A DNA stretch of 64,000 nt. Origin: Azadirachta indica. Taxonomy: Eukaryota > Streptophyta > Magnoliopsida > Sapindales > Meliaceae. Both the position numbers and the translations under genes were made by a program. The notes under the pieces were generated by a model, which worked only from the letters and a program-made list of their open reading frames with translations, was not told where the DNA came from and did not search any database. Positions 37,916 through 48,789 of this stretch are shown in pieces. How positions within the stretch are numbered: the stretch's first letter is position 1; each line of letters begins with the position of its first letter. The stretch lies in the NCBI GenBank assembly GCA_022749755.1, contig CM040441.1, forward strand, positions 13,021,475 through 13,085,474, in the 5' to 3' direction.

Positions 37916-38465
37916 CCATAAAGAGAATAGTTGCATGAACTCTAACTTGTTCATTTAAATGATTAAACAAATTCTAGAATTCAAATTTCACAGGCTACTT
38001 ATATTAGCATTATAGATTTAAGAGACAAAATTAGTTTAAAAATAACAATAAAAGCTACAAAAACAACTATCACTCCAGTTGAATTGAAAATAAATAAATA
38101 AATCTAAGGTTTACAAAAATTGATTCTATATCTATCCCCCCAACCTTTTCTTGAGTTAAAAAAAAAAAAAAATCATCAAACACAAAGTTAGAAAGAACCA
38201 TATTGTTATTACTGGCAAAACTCTTTTGCAGAAGACTACTGCTAACACTGTTATATTAATTAACCAGAAATTTCATTTCTCTTTCTTTTTTTTTTTTTTT
38301 TTCAAATCTCAGGTTTACATTAGATGGCTGGCTTTTTAATACCTTACAGAAAAAATTTAGGGATCAAACTTTCAAACTATCCTCTCATAAGTAACGATTT
38401 TTTTATTCTAAATGATATGGTACCTGACTTATATATCAATCTCATTTCATCTATTTTATAGCAGT

Positions 38466-38662
38466 ACTAAGAGAAAATTAAAATAGTAATTAAATACATT
38501 GAAAACGAGTAGGGTTACCATCTTCTTTCCTATTTCTTCCTAATTACCTAATTAAGTCCTAGAACTAAGAGAAAATTAAAATAGTAATTAAATACATTGA
38601 AAACGAATAGGGTTACCATCTTCTTTCTTATTTCTTCCCAATTACCTAATTAAGTCCTAGAA
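38466..38662. repeat. ~101-bp tandem duplication
   Basis: Two nearly identical copies starting 'actaagagaaaattaaaata' and ending 'acctaattaagtcctagaa', with only a few differences. Confidence 0.92.
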
Positions 38663-40897
38663 ATAAAATATTTAACGATAAGTTCAAAGACAATGTTTCA
38701 TTGTCACTATAATAATGCTGCAACTAGTTCTTGATAATCACATCACTTGCTCACTAACAAGTTAATGATATGATTGAAGGTACGAGGAACTAAAAGACAC
38801 AATGGTAACATAAATTTCAAGTAGACCACCTAGATTTTTCAACAATAATGGTATGAAATCTGATACGTGTACTTAAAGGAGGCAACTAAATTTATGACAA
38901 AAGTGGAACAATCTTAGAAGAAGTATTTAGCACATACATACCATAATTATCAATGAGAGAGTGCGCATAGTGTACAAATGTATGTATTGTGATTGCTGTA
39001 TGCGTGAAATATGATTCATATTGCATCTCTCTGTGCATCAATCAGAAAATGATTTTCTTATATGCTTGAAAGAATCACATATTTTTCTTACATTGATCCA
39101 TCTGAAAGTTGATCAAGTCACGCTGCACCACAAAAGGTTACAAAATATTTAGAAATGTACATTAGCCTTGGAGAATTAAAAGCACATGAGAAACAAAAAC
39201 AAGTTAGTATGACGTAATTAGTGATAACAATATGCACATAAATTTAATTTCAACATGAACTGGTCCGTACATTCTACCTAATATGCAATTATATATGTCA
39301 CTTGATTTTACTATTACTTCGACTTTCTAGTTAAACATTTATTTTCAGCCAAAAATAATTGGTGGCATAAGTTTTCAAAAACTGTATTGCCAATTTATAA
39401 AATTTCATTAACTTTATATTAACAAAAACATGTTTGACTCCTTATCCACGAATAATTTACAATTTATTTTTGTTTTCTTTCTGAATCAGTACAATCCAAT
39501 CAAGTAAAATCGACAGCATTCTAGATTTGCGAGCTTCTAAAACAAACATTAAAATAATTTTGGTTAAATATTAAATTACAACAAAATATTACTTTTGTTA
39601 AATAATATTATTTTTATTCTCCTGCAATTTTTAATATGAGATATGATACAATTACAATTTTCAAAACACCCTGTCATTTTTTTAAAATAATTTATTATAG
39701 ATAAATAAATCTTAATAATGCAAAAATATGCTTGCTAGTGAATTGATACGAAAAGTGCTGGTCAAATTCGTGAATACTTGGACAGAGAAATCAAAGTCAA
39801 ACATAATTTTAGTTTTAGTAGATGCACTCCTCCCGCAAAATCTGCCATTCATTTTTTGTAGAGAAGAAAACGTTGCAATCTTGTTACAATCAACTAGATT
39901 ATATTCGAGGATTGTGAAAATCGCCTATCCAGATTTGACAGTTCCAAGTAGTCGATAAAACTATGAAAGGTAAGTTAGGTTTGCTTTCTTTTGATTTTAT
40001 ATTCTGAACAACAATTACGTGCGAAAAAAGTATATTGTAAGGAATTTACAAATGCTACCGATAGAAATAGAATGGTTGTTGGGGAATAAAAATATTACCA
40101 TTGACAAATAAAGTTAGAGAAGATTATGATGAACACGCAATGGGAAGGATATTCATTTGCCTTCACATTGAATATTAAAATGGGCTTGAAGTTTAATCTT
40201 GTCTTTTCGGAGGGTAGTGTTGATGGTGCTTCACAGGCTTAAAGATGGTCCACCTGTGACCTGCTGGGCCTGATGCTTCACAAGCTGGGCATGCATTTTC
40301 TTTGGGCCCTCACATTCAGTTTGGATTGTCGGCCCGATATTTTTAACATTCCTGGTCATGGGTGTATGCATACATTCATAGTTAAAACGAATACTACATG
40401 AATTTGGCTATTTATCTTCTTTTAAAGGTAAAAGTCAACTAGTTTGCACAATTCAAAATGAAAGCATGTATAGAAATTTTAACAATGGATGAAGCATTAG
40501 TGCAATACCACGTTGAAATAATTAAAACAATATATATGCTTAAGATGCATATAAGTTAATTTAACCATGCATATTTATACATACAATTATACAAACACAA
40601 TTTAAAAGTAGTGGCTAAGATTTTGAACAATAACTTGAACAGAAGGAATTAACTTGAAAAAGGTTGATTGCAGAAAGATATTAGTTATTCAGAGTTTACC
40701 ACCAGAAGGACTCAAAGAAGCCTATAATCAATGGCTACAAGTACACAGTACAGTTAGAACTAATTTGATCTCTGTAAACAGTAATTCCTTTTTTTTTTGT
40801 TCACCCCTTTTTGTTTTGTATGTTTGTTTGCATATTGTGAATATAATATTGATTTATCACATGCAAAGAACTCAACAAAATAATAAGATTATTTTTA

Positions 40898-41008
40898 GGG
40901 AAAAGGACTTAGGCCCGAAGGTTTCGCCTAATGCACATTTTGGTCCCAAATGTTTAAAAAAAACTCATTGAGCTCTTAGTCTGTTATCTCATAACATCCG
41001 TTTGAAGT
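40898..41008 (+). repeat. MULE left terminal inverted repeat
   Basis: About 110 bp. Shared blocks with the right end, in inverted orientation, include a CCTAATG-ACGTT-type block, 'TGGTCCCAAA', 'CTCATTGAGCTCTTAGTC' (diverged) and 'TCTGTTATCTCATAAC'. Confidence 0.9.
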
Positions 41009-41273
41009 TAAGAAAAGATAAAACTATACTTTTCTTGTGTCTTTATCAAGTGATGCCAACATGAGATGACATATCCTGCCAAGTCATACTTGTCTGACAT
41101 GTAAGATAAGAAAACAAAAGTTGTTCACTTCGATTAGGATACACATTGTCTACATTAATTGGGTGACTTTGTTTCACGCCTAATTGCCTAACACGATTCG
41201 TATTCTCCATCTAACTTGAAACTAACTAAACAAAAATATATTTTCAGTTTTGCAAAATCCTATCTCACGTCTA

Positions 41274-41485
41274 AGACAATAAGAGCCTTTGCGATGGGAC
41301 AACTGCTATGACAATGAACTCACAATAGCCTGTGCGACGGGATAATCGTTACAACGACGAACCCACAATAGCCTTTATGACAAGGCAATTGTTATGACAA
41401 CGAACCCATAACGATAAAACAACTGCTACATCGATGACCCACAATAGATCTTTGTGACAAGACAATCGCTATGATGATGAACGCA
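41274..41485. repeat. Subterminal tandem array (~4 units of ~50-58 bp) in the MULE
   Basis: Units contain 'gcctttgcgatgggacaact' followed by 'gctatgacaatgaac' and 'cacaatag', each diverged from the next. Confidence 0.8.
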
Positions 41486-42059
41486 TTAGTTTCATATGGT
41501 TAGTCTTGAGTTAAATAAGACTCTTTTTCTTGAATGAGTGATTTTTTTTTTTTAACTTTTTAACATACCGTATTGGCAACATTTTAGGTATTTGTTATAA
41601 GTTATGTATTATTTTTGTTGTCAGTATTGTGAATTTTATGTCGGAGGTTTGCTATAATTTTTAATAGTTGTTTATTTATAGGTATTGTAGTAAGGTTAGT
41701 TATATATTATATAGGTTTGATAAGTTCATAGAGTTTGCTTATCAGTGATTTCAGTTAATGTATAAGACTTTGCTTGTTTATGAAACTGGTTAATAATATT
41801 TTTATATTGCGTTTACTTGCTTTTTTGTTTTTGGTTGTTTGTTTGCTTACATGTATGTGATTTTGGTTATATGCATTCAAATTACTTGATAATTGACTAT
41901 TGAAAAAGCATGTTAGTTTATAGTGATTTCGGTTAATAGATTACTTGGAGTGTTCATTAATTGTTTTAAAATATATTAATATTGTCTCGTATATGAATGT
42001 GATTTTAGTTATGCCACGCATTCAAATTCCTCGTAAGCTTATTTTGATGATAATTGATT

Positions 42060-44710
42060 GTAGATGTCTTCAACAAGAGAAAAAAAATAAGAACAAACCC
42101 AATCTAATAGAAAATAGCAACAGCATTCCTAATCCACCAACAACAAATGACTTCGGGTAGTTCGAAGATGAGGAGGCATATTGGTCAGATGAAGATGATG
42201 ACGGGGGTGTGCACGAAGAAAGTGAGCGAATCAATAAAGGAAATGATACATCTGTGGATGGTGACAAAAATGAGGAAAATGTACTGATAGTGGTGAAGAA
42301 AGCAATGTACTTTCTAATGACGCATCTGCAGATAGTAAAGGTAAAGTTACGTCTTCTTCTGAAGATGAAGATCTTATAAGTAGAATAATTACATCATTAG
42401 ATAGGGATCATTTGCGAGAAAGTTCTAATAAAGATGTTGGTCTTCAAGTAAGGCAACAATTTGATACCGCAAAACAATTCAGGGTTGTATTATAGAAGTT
42501 CATTTTAAAGGAGGATTTTGGGCAACATGTGTTGAAGGCTGTCCATGGTTCATTTATGCATCATTGACCAAAAGTAGAACAACATTCTACATTCAAAAGT
42601 TAAACAATGAGCATAATTGTAATAGAGTAACTAAGACTAAGGAAGCATCATACATTTGGATTGCAAATCAATTTCAATCTACATTGAAGAATAATCTATA
42701 AATGCCACCAAGGGCTATGAGTGAAGATTTGAGGACCAAATTTGGAGTGCATTATCATAAAAAAAAGATTTACAGAGCAAAGAAAAAGGCCTTGCAAACT
42801 GCTTCAATTGACCATGGAGATTGATACAAAAAAATTTAGGATTATGCTGAGATCTTATGATAAACAAATTCAGGGATACTTGTGAAGATTAAATATTCAG
42901 GTAATTATCCCTTTTTTGTTTGTCTTTTCATCAACTCAAACTTAAGGATTATATATAGAGATTAAATATTCATATATATCTATCTCAAATGATATGCATG
43001 GGAAAATAAGTTGTATGCATATCACCAAGTTAACATTTAATTTGTTTTCACTATTCAAGCTTTAGTTACTTATTTGTTGTTTTTGTTGTTCTGTAGCAAA
43101 TGAAACAGCAGCTTCTTGTTGTTTGTCTTGTATTTAAGTTATTTTTAGACCTTAATATTATTTGTACTCTAAACCTTTAGATTACTCTTGTATTCCTTGC
43201 TTCAACATTGCAATAATACATTAGTAATTAAAGAAATGACATATTCAACTCTAATTAAAGTAATTAATTAAAGAGAGTAATATATTTAATTATTATAGAA
43301 TGTGTCATTATTTTGTGTCCTATTGCTTAAGTCTTGAATTGTATCCTTTAGCATTATTTTCCTTAAAATCATCAATGATCCATTTCAAGAGTTAATGAAT
43401 TAGTACAAAATTTATAACTTTTGTAGAAGACATTTATAAATAAACTAATTAATTACTATAATCTACAGGTGTTTATGGGGAAGCTCCACTCAAATTCCAA
43501 CAATTCATGTTTAGCTTCTAAGCATTGAAAAATGGATTCATTAGAAGATGTAGGTGGTTCATAGGGCTCGATGAGTGCCATATAAAAGGTTTTTATGGTG
43601 GTATTTTACTATCGGTAGTGGCTTTAGATGCAAATAGTGGAATTTTTTCACTTGCTATTTATGTGTGTGAATTTGAGAATGCAAATTCTTAGAGGTAGTT
43701 CTTATAAATATTATATCAGTGGCTAGAAGTAGAGAAAACTTCTCCCATGACTTTCATGATTGATCGATAAAAGGGTATATTATAAGCTCTTAAGACATAT
43801 TGGCCCATTGCAATAATGAGGCACTGTGCAAGATATATCTTTGCTAATCTTAGAAAGAAGCATCCTCAAGTGGTTTATAAGACACTATTTTGGGCAGCAA
43901 CAAGAGCTTATACACAACGAAAGTGGAAGGAGACCATGGAGAATATTAGAACAGCCATTTATGGTAATCAAGGTGCTTTTGACTACCTTATGAAAATAAA
44001 CCCAATAGAATGGGCTAGGCATACCTTTGAGCATCATGTTAAGTGGGATTACGTGACAAATAATATGACAGAATTTTGAAATTGTTAACTTGGTGAATTT
44101 AGAGGACAACCTGTGTTTTGTTTGTTGGAGTTTATTAGGAAGAAATTGATGAAGTGATTACGCAAACGGTTGTCACAAGCAAAAAAGTAGAGTGGAAGAC
44201 TTCCACAAATTGTTAAAAATAAGTTATATGATTCAAGGATAAAGGGTAGATTTGTGAAAGTTATAGAAGCCAGTGACTATAAGTTTGAAGTGTTGGATGA
44301 AAACTACACTTCTTTTATTGTTGACTTGCAAAGGAAAACTTGTGGTTGCGAAGCCTATCAGATTAGCGATATTCCGTGCAAGCATGTGATGCCATGCATT
44401 GCAATCAGACGTGAAGATGCAACTAATTATGTGAATTATAAGTTGTTAATATCTGCATATATGGCTACTTACACAGAAACAATTCATCTATTACCTGAAA
44501 TGTCAACTTGGCCAACCGTAAATGGCCTTAGTATAGAGCCACTTGAAAAGCGACAAAGAATTGGCAGGTCAAAGATTAAAAGAGCTAAGGAGTTAGGAGA
44601 GGAACAAGTTAATAAGAAAGTTACTATTAGATGTGGAAATTGTAAAGAGTTTGGTCACAACAAAAGGGCATGCAAGGTTGTTCCTAATTCAACACAGGTG
44701 ATAATTAAAA
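42060..44710 (+). pseudogene. MULE (mudrA-type) transposase pseudogene
   Basis: Segments in order: an acidic N-terminal stretch (EDEEAYWSDEDDDGG, 42160-42210); a MuDR-type DNA-binding part (VRQQFDTAKQFRVVL near 42445-42490, NNEHNCNRVTKTKEASY near 42605); the transposase core with LDECHIKGFYGG (43570-43605), whose Asp corresponds to the first catalytic acidic residue; an open frame at 43816-44079 (AATRAYTQRKW); a SWIM finger with CGCEAYQISDIPCKH (about 44345-44390); and a C2HC zinc knuckle, CGNCKEFGHNKRAC (about 44632-44675). MULE transposases bind terminal repeats and catalyse cut-and-paste transposition in the nucleus. Stops (for example TAG near 42493 and TGA near 44077) and frameshifts inactivate it. 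A 0.55-kb AT-rich stretch at 42900-43465 may be an intron. Confidence 0.9.
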
Positions 44711-45029
44711 AAATACATTTATATTTCAATACACTTATGTTTAAAAATAATGCACTAACAATGTCAATTTTTAATAGGAACCTAAAGCTGAAACTACAAC
44801 ATAAGCTTCAAGATAATATCAATCACATAATTTTACATACTATCATTTGATTTTAGTATATAGTCATTTTTTGCTTACATTTATCTTGTTTCAGAAATAA
44901 GAACGGACCTTAATACAGGAAACTTAAGAGGTCAGAACCAGGCTTCAGAACTATTTATGCAGTCTAATATTTCAAGGAGACATGCCCAACTTTTAGGGAT
45001 AAGGCAACAAAATTCGTCTTCGAATCAGT

Positions 45030-45205
45030 ACCAGCCATACTCAAGCCAAAATCAGGCCCCTTCGAGTCAGTCCTCTTAGAGTTAGAATCAGCCTTCTTCA
45101 AGCCATAATTGTCCCTCCTCAAATACTCAGCCATTATGGAGTTAGAATCAGCTCTTATAAAGTTAGAGTCAACTTTCTTCAGGTCAACCCTTATGTAGTC
45201 AGATT
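45030..45205 (+). repeat. Gln/Ser-rich imperfect tandem repeat at the 3' end of the MULE coding region
   Basis: Repeats of 'agttagaatcagc' with 'cttcaagcc' or 'cttcttca' read as Ser-Gln-Asn-Gln-Pro-Ser, a low-complexity C-terminal tail seen in many plant MULE transposases. Several stops are present. Confidence 0.6.
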
Positions 45206-46229
45206 AGACATGAATTAATATATAAGGTGATATTCTAATATTTGCTCTACGAATATTAGTGATAGTATTTGCTGAGCATAATATGGACAAAAAAAAAACT
45301 CTATTTATTACTTGCAAGAGACATTCGAGATCTGTGAACAAAGTACAAACGCTTTATTGGATACATTTTCTAAGTAGTGGTTTTATGTTGATGAAGTTGG
45401 TAGCAATTTTTGTAGGTCGAAGCAACATAATTATGAAGTTTGGTGACAACTTATGAAAACTTCTGTTGACTAAGTTAACAGAAGTTTTCATGTTTTATTT
45501 ATTATAATTAATTTGGGAAGGATATTTATTGATTGAGAATATTTGATTGTAATTTTGTTAAATTGGTATTATTTGATTGATGTTATTTGCAAACGATGAT
45601 GCAATTTTTTTTCAAATTATGATTATTTGATTTTTTGTTAAAATTACATTGAGCTACAAATTTTCTCCCTATCTTGATAAAAGAATTTGAATCTTTTGGG
45701 ACACAACTTTTTAAGGAGAAAGAAAATTACATGAAAGATCTCATAGAAAATAATAGGAAACATAATACTAAAAATAAAGATGGGAAAGTGGGAAAGTAAA
45801 AGTGTAAAATTGTTGGTGGAATAAAATTTTTAGGTGGGAAAAGGATTTTTAAACATCTTTTCGAGTTTTTATCATAGTCTGGCAGGTCATAATTTTTTCA
45901 TAATACAACCAAACTTACCTCTGCAATTTCACGAACTATAATTTTCCAACGAATATGAAGGCGTTTTTGTCTTAATATAAAATCAATGAGGATAGCATGG
46001 TCAAATTGTAATATTAAATATTTAATGTATTCTTATTTTTCATAATTTAAATAAGGATAGTGCGGTAAAATAATAATAGTCTCTTTTATCTTTACTTAAA
46101 TTAAAAAAATTTAAAATTGTTGATGTGGCAAACAACTAAGGTGATGTGGCAGATACACACTTGCTAAATGTATTGTTCTGACGAAATAGGGGTAAAAAAA
46201 TAAAAAATAATTGCGTCATATTCCACCCA

Positions 46230-46343
46230 AATCAACGTTATGAGATAACAGACTGCGACTAGGAGCTTAATGGGTATTTTTCATACCTTTGGGACCAGAA
46301 CGTACATTAGGGCAAACTTTCAGGACCCATAAGTCTTTTTCCC
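46230..46343 (-). repeat. MULE right terminal inverted repeat
   Basis: Inverted counterpart of the left repeat, with about 80 percent visible identity and several small indels, ending at the 9-bp target-site duplication. Confidence 0.9.
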
Positions 46344-46352
46344 TTATTTTTA

Positions 46353-47565
46353 TATTACTCTCGTACTATTTGCAGCTGTGACGTCTTTATCTATTATTGA
46401 CGTCAATGGTCATTCCCATCTCTCTAGCTATATATTTCAAGCTGACGCAATACAAGAGAAAATGTTAATTTTATTGCATTTGTATAACTTTATTCCTCTG
46501 TGCTTTTGAGTCGTAAAATAATTGCAATTCTCTTGAGATAGCACAAACATAATAACAAGACCAATTAAAATTTACATACGACAGTTTATATATATACCAT
46601 GTGAGGTTCAAGAAACGAGTTGCCATGCATGTGAACTTTTGTATTGGTTCAAGAAGTTAGGAGCTAAGGATTTGCGACCTGAATATATGCACCAAAATTA
46701 AATATACATCCATCAGATAAGCGAAAAAGAATCTAATTATCAAGGTTAATTTCATGCTCAAACAGACAAATACTACAAGCAAAAGATGGATGAACAAATT
46801 AATTATCAGAATTAATGGTTGCAATAAGGTTACCCATTTTTTTTTTAATAATTTTTCTTGATACATTGAACGAGGATATAATAAAATATAATTCAAAAAA
46901 TTACACCTATATATATAAATCAGTTTGCTTGGGTTAAATATTTTAAATTTAGCTTAAAATCAAACTGAATTGAGGATGAGGTTTGTGAATCCTTAGCTTG
47001 GATTCTGAGGTTGGCATCGTTGGATAGAGAGCGACTCTCTTTCACTAGTTGTTTTCTGTCCCTTGACTGATCAAATTGTTTGGTTATACTTGATCGGAAG
47101 ATGGTTGTTTGAGTCTCGCCCATTTTTCGTGAGGATAAAACAGTGGCAGATTCCCTTGCTATATAACCTTGGTTTCAGCTGCTCTCTTTATGGTTGGTCG
47201 CACGCATTCACCTCCTTCAATCTGCGAATAGCTGCTGTTTAATTCTTAGGCTGTCACCAAATTTCAATTTTTGTAAACTTCATTGATTTTCTTTCGGCTT
47301 AGCTGTTTTGTTAGTTTCCTCCTCCTTTATCCTTTACTATATATATTATTAACCAAAAAATGTTTAAATCAATGTTCTCACATTTTATCAAATATTCATT
47401 TTGTGTACTCTTCACATACATTTCTCTTATTAAATTATTACTAAATTTTTGTTTCAAATCAGGAAGGAGAATTAATCAATAAGGTTAGGACAAATAGAAA
47501 GCTGCAGTCAATGAAGTCACAATACTATTTTAGTACGGTGCAATATTAACATTATTGAACAGAAA
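46353..47565. other. Gene-poor spacer downstream of the MULE
   Basis: An open frame at 47123-46920 (minus; MGETQTTIFRSS..., 67 codons) starts near a plausible promoter region but matches nothing I recognise. I see no structured repeat. Confidence 0.4.
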
Positions 47566-48420
47566 TTAAAACACGACGCCCCAAATCCAAAAACAACATG
47601 ATAAGAGAAAAAAAAAAAAAAAGTGGGAATAAAGCATAAATCCAAAATCAGCAAAACCTGTAGCTCCGAAAACCATTAGAATCTCTCCTCGAGAACTTAT
47701 CGATCCTAATAGGAGGGATACCGGTCCACGCGAAAAATTTGCATAACGAAGCCCCAAATCTGCCAATACATCAGCTATTGAGCTCAATAAACAGCAGTTG
47801 GCCTGGAAGATCGATGCATCTCACATACCCAAAGCTACTCCTTAGATCGTGAACTTGCACCATTATTCTCCTAACAGTTTGGGAGAATATTTAAATTAGT
47901 AGAGAATATCTGAGTTCGACATGCAATTCAATCACTTATTGCACAAGCACCTTCGTTGGGATGAAAAGCAGATCTCCCAAAAGGTATATTAGAGAACATA
48001 GAGTGCTCTCAAGCCATAGGTTTCTATGACTAAAATAATTGTCATAAGCTCCTCAAGCCATAGGGTTGCGCATGCATGCATCTCTATGACTATAAGAATT
48101 GCCATAGACTCCTCGAGCCATAGGTTGCGCCAACCCGTTTCAACAGCAAGCTTTGTGACTAAAATAACTGCCATAAGCTATATAGCTCCTCAAGACGCAG
48201 GTTGCGCCAACACCTTTCAACAGCCTGCTGTATGACTAAAATAATTGTAGTAAGCTCCGCAAAGCAGGTAGAGTTGGTAACAAGAGATGTAGCTAAACCA
48301 TCCAGATAACTACCACTACAATGTCCAAAATTCGCCTCATAAGCAGCCACACTAGGATTACGTTTTGAAGGACCATCCGAATTCTGCTCGCCCAGCGAAC
48401 AAGTGGATGAATCTAAAAAA
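47566..48420 (-). pseudogene. Plant retroelement RNase H-like relic with a repeated segment
   Basis: On the minus strand near 48390-48190 the reading is NSDGPSKRNPSVAAYE, GSYLDGLATSLVTNST and FAELTTIILVIQQAVERCWR, matching the RNase H fold of plant LINE-type retroelements and related genes (Asp of NSDG, Glu of AEL as metal ligands). Further down, IADVLADLGLRYAN (47780-47740) matches the conserved ADxLAxLG C-terminal end. Between them the helix-coding segment (ELxTIILVIE...WRNLWLEE) is repeated about four times, with stops and shifts. It lies just 3' of the ankyrin-PGG gene. Confidence 0.65.
47990..48262. repeat. Tandem copies of a ~60-80-bp RNase H segment
   Basis: Four copies of a unit with 'tatgactaaaataattgtcataagctcctcaagccatagg' (variants), separated by 'ttgcgc' pieces, at about 48005, 48060, 48110 and 48165; a fifth, partial match extends to 48260. 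The repeats lie within the RNase H-like relic. Confidence 0.8.
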
Positions 48421-48789
48421 GGACATAAACCTTAGGAGCTCCACCAAAACAAGGAGATTAGAAACCAAGCAAAGAATCACGGAACCTTTATCCCACGGTT
48501 TCTTTGAAGCTTTCCCGACTAGTTAAGGAAAGATCGTACTCTGTCATAATCCAATTTATACAGTTCCGGGCTGAAGGGTTTGCTGACTATAGATTCCCAA
48601 AGATCATTCAAAGATCTGGTCATAGGAAGACAGGTGCAAGATTTAAAAGTCAACCGACGAACACAAGACGAGCGAAAGAACAACCTACAAAAGGATGCTG
48701 AGAAGTTTCCCGGCATGGTAGAAGCAGGCAACTATTGGAGCTATATACAAGAGTTCCGTTTTCTCCAAATATAGGATTACTTGGCTGAA

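Larger units (their letters stand above)
35542..40888. other. Gene-poor AT-rich region with several local tandem duplications
   Basis: The promoter of the minus-strand ARM gene occupies its left end. I see no reliable gene further right. It holds at least four local duplications (listed separately) and two unrecognised short open frames (39728-39958 and 40654-40971), the second of which ends inside the MULE's left terminal repeat. Confidence 0.5.
40898..46343 (+). mobile_element. Mutator-like (MULE) transposon with decayed transposase
   Basis: A 5446-bp element bounded by terminal inverted repeats of about 110 bp (40898-41008 and 46230-46343; outermost bases GGGAAAA-GGACTTA against GGGAAAAAGACTTA). 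It is flanked by a perfect 9-bp duplication, 'ttattttta', at 40889-40897 and 46344-46352; 9 bp is the hallmark of Mutator insertions. Inside, a plus-strand mudrA-type transposase can be followed from about 42060 to 44700. It carries multiple stops and frameshifts, so the element is not autonomous now. It also contains a tandem array at 41274-41485 and a Gln/Ser-rich segment at 45030-45205. Confidence 0.93.

Noticed and set aside
39728..39958. Plus-strand 76-codon frame in the gene-poor region
   Set aside because: I recognised no family and it sits in AT-rich sequence without splice or promoter support.
46920..47125. Minus-strand frame MGETQTTIFRSS... of 67 codons
   Set aside because: No recognised domain; it may be a chance frame in the MULE/RNase H relic neighbourhood.
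48000..48262. Regularly spaced repeats that might suggest a CRISPR array
   Set aside because: The genome is eukaryotic, the spacers are themselves repeated, and the repeats encode part of an RNase H domain.
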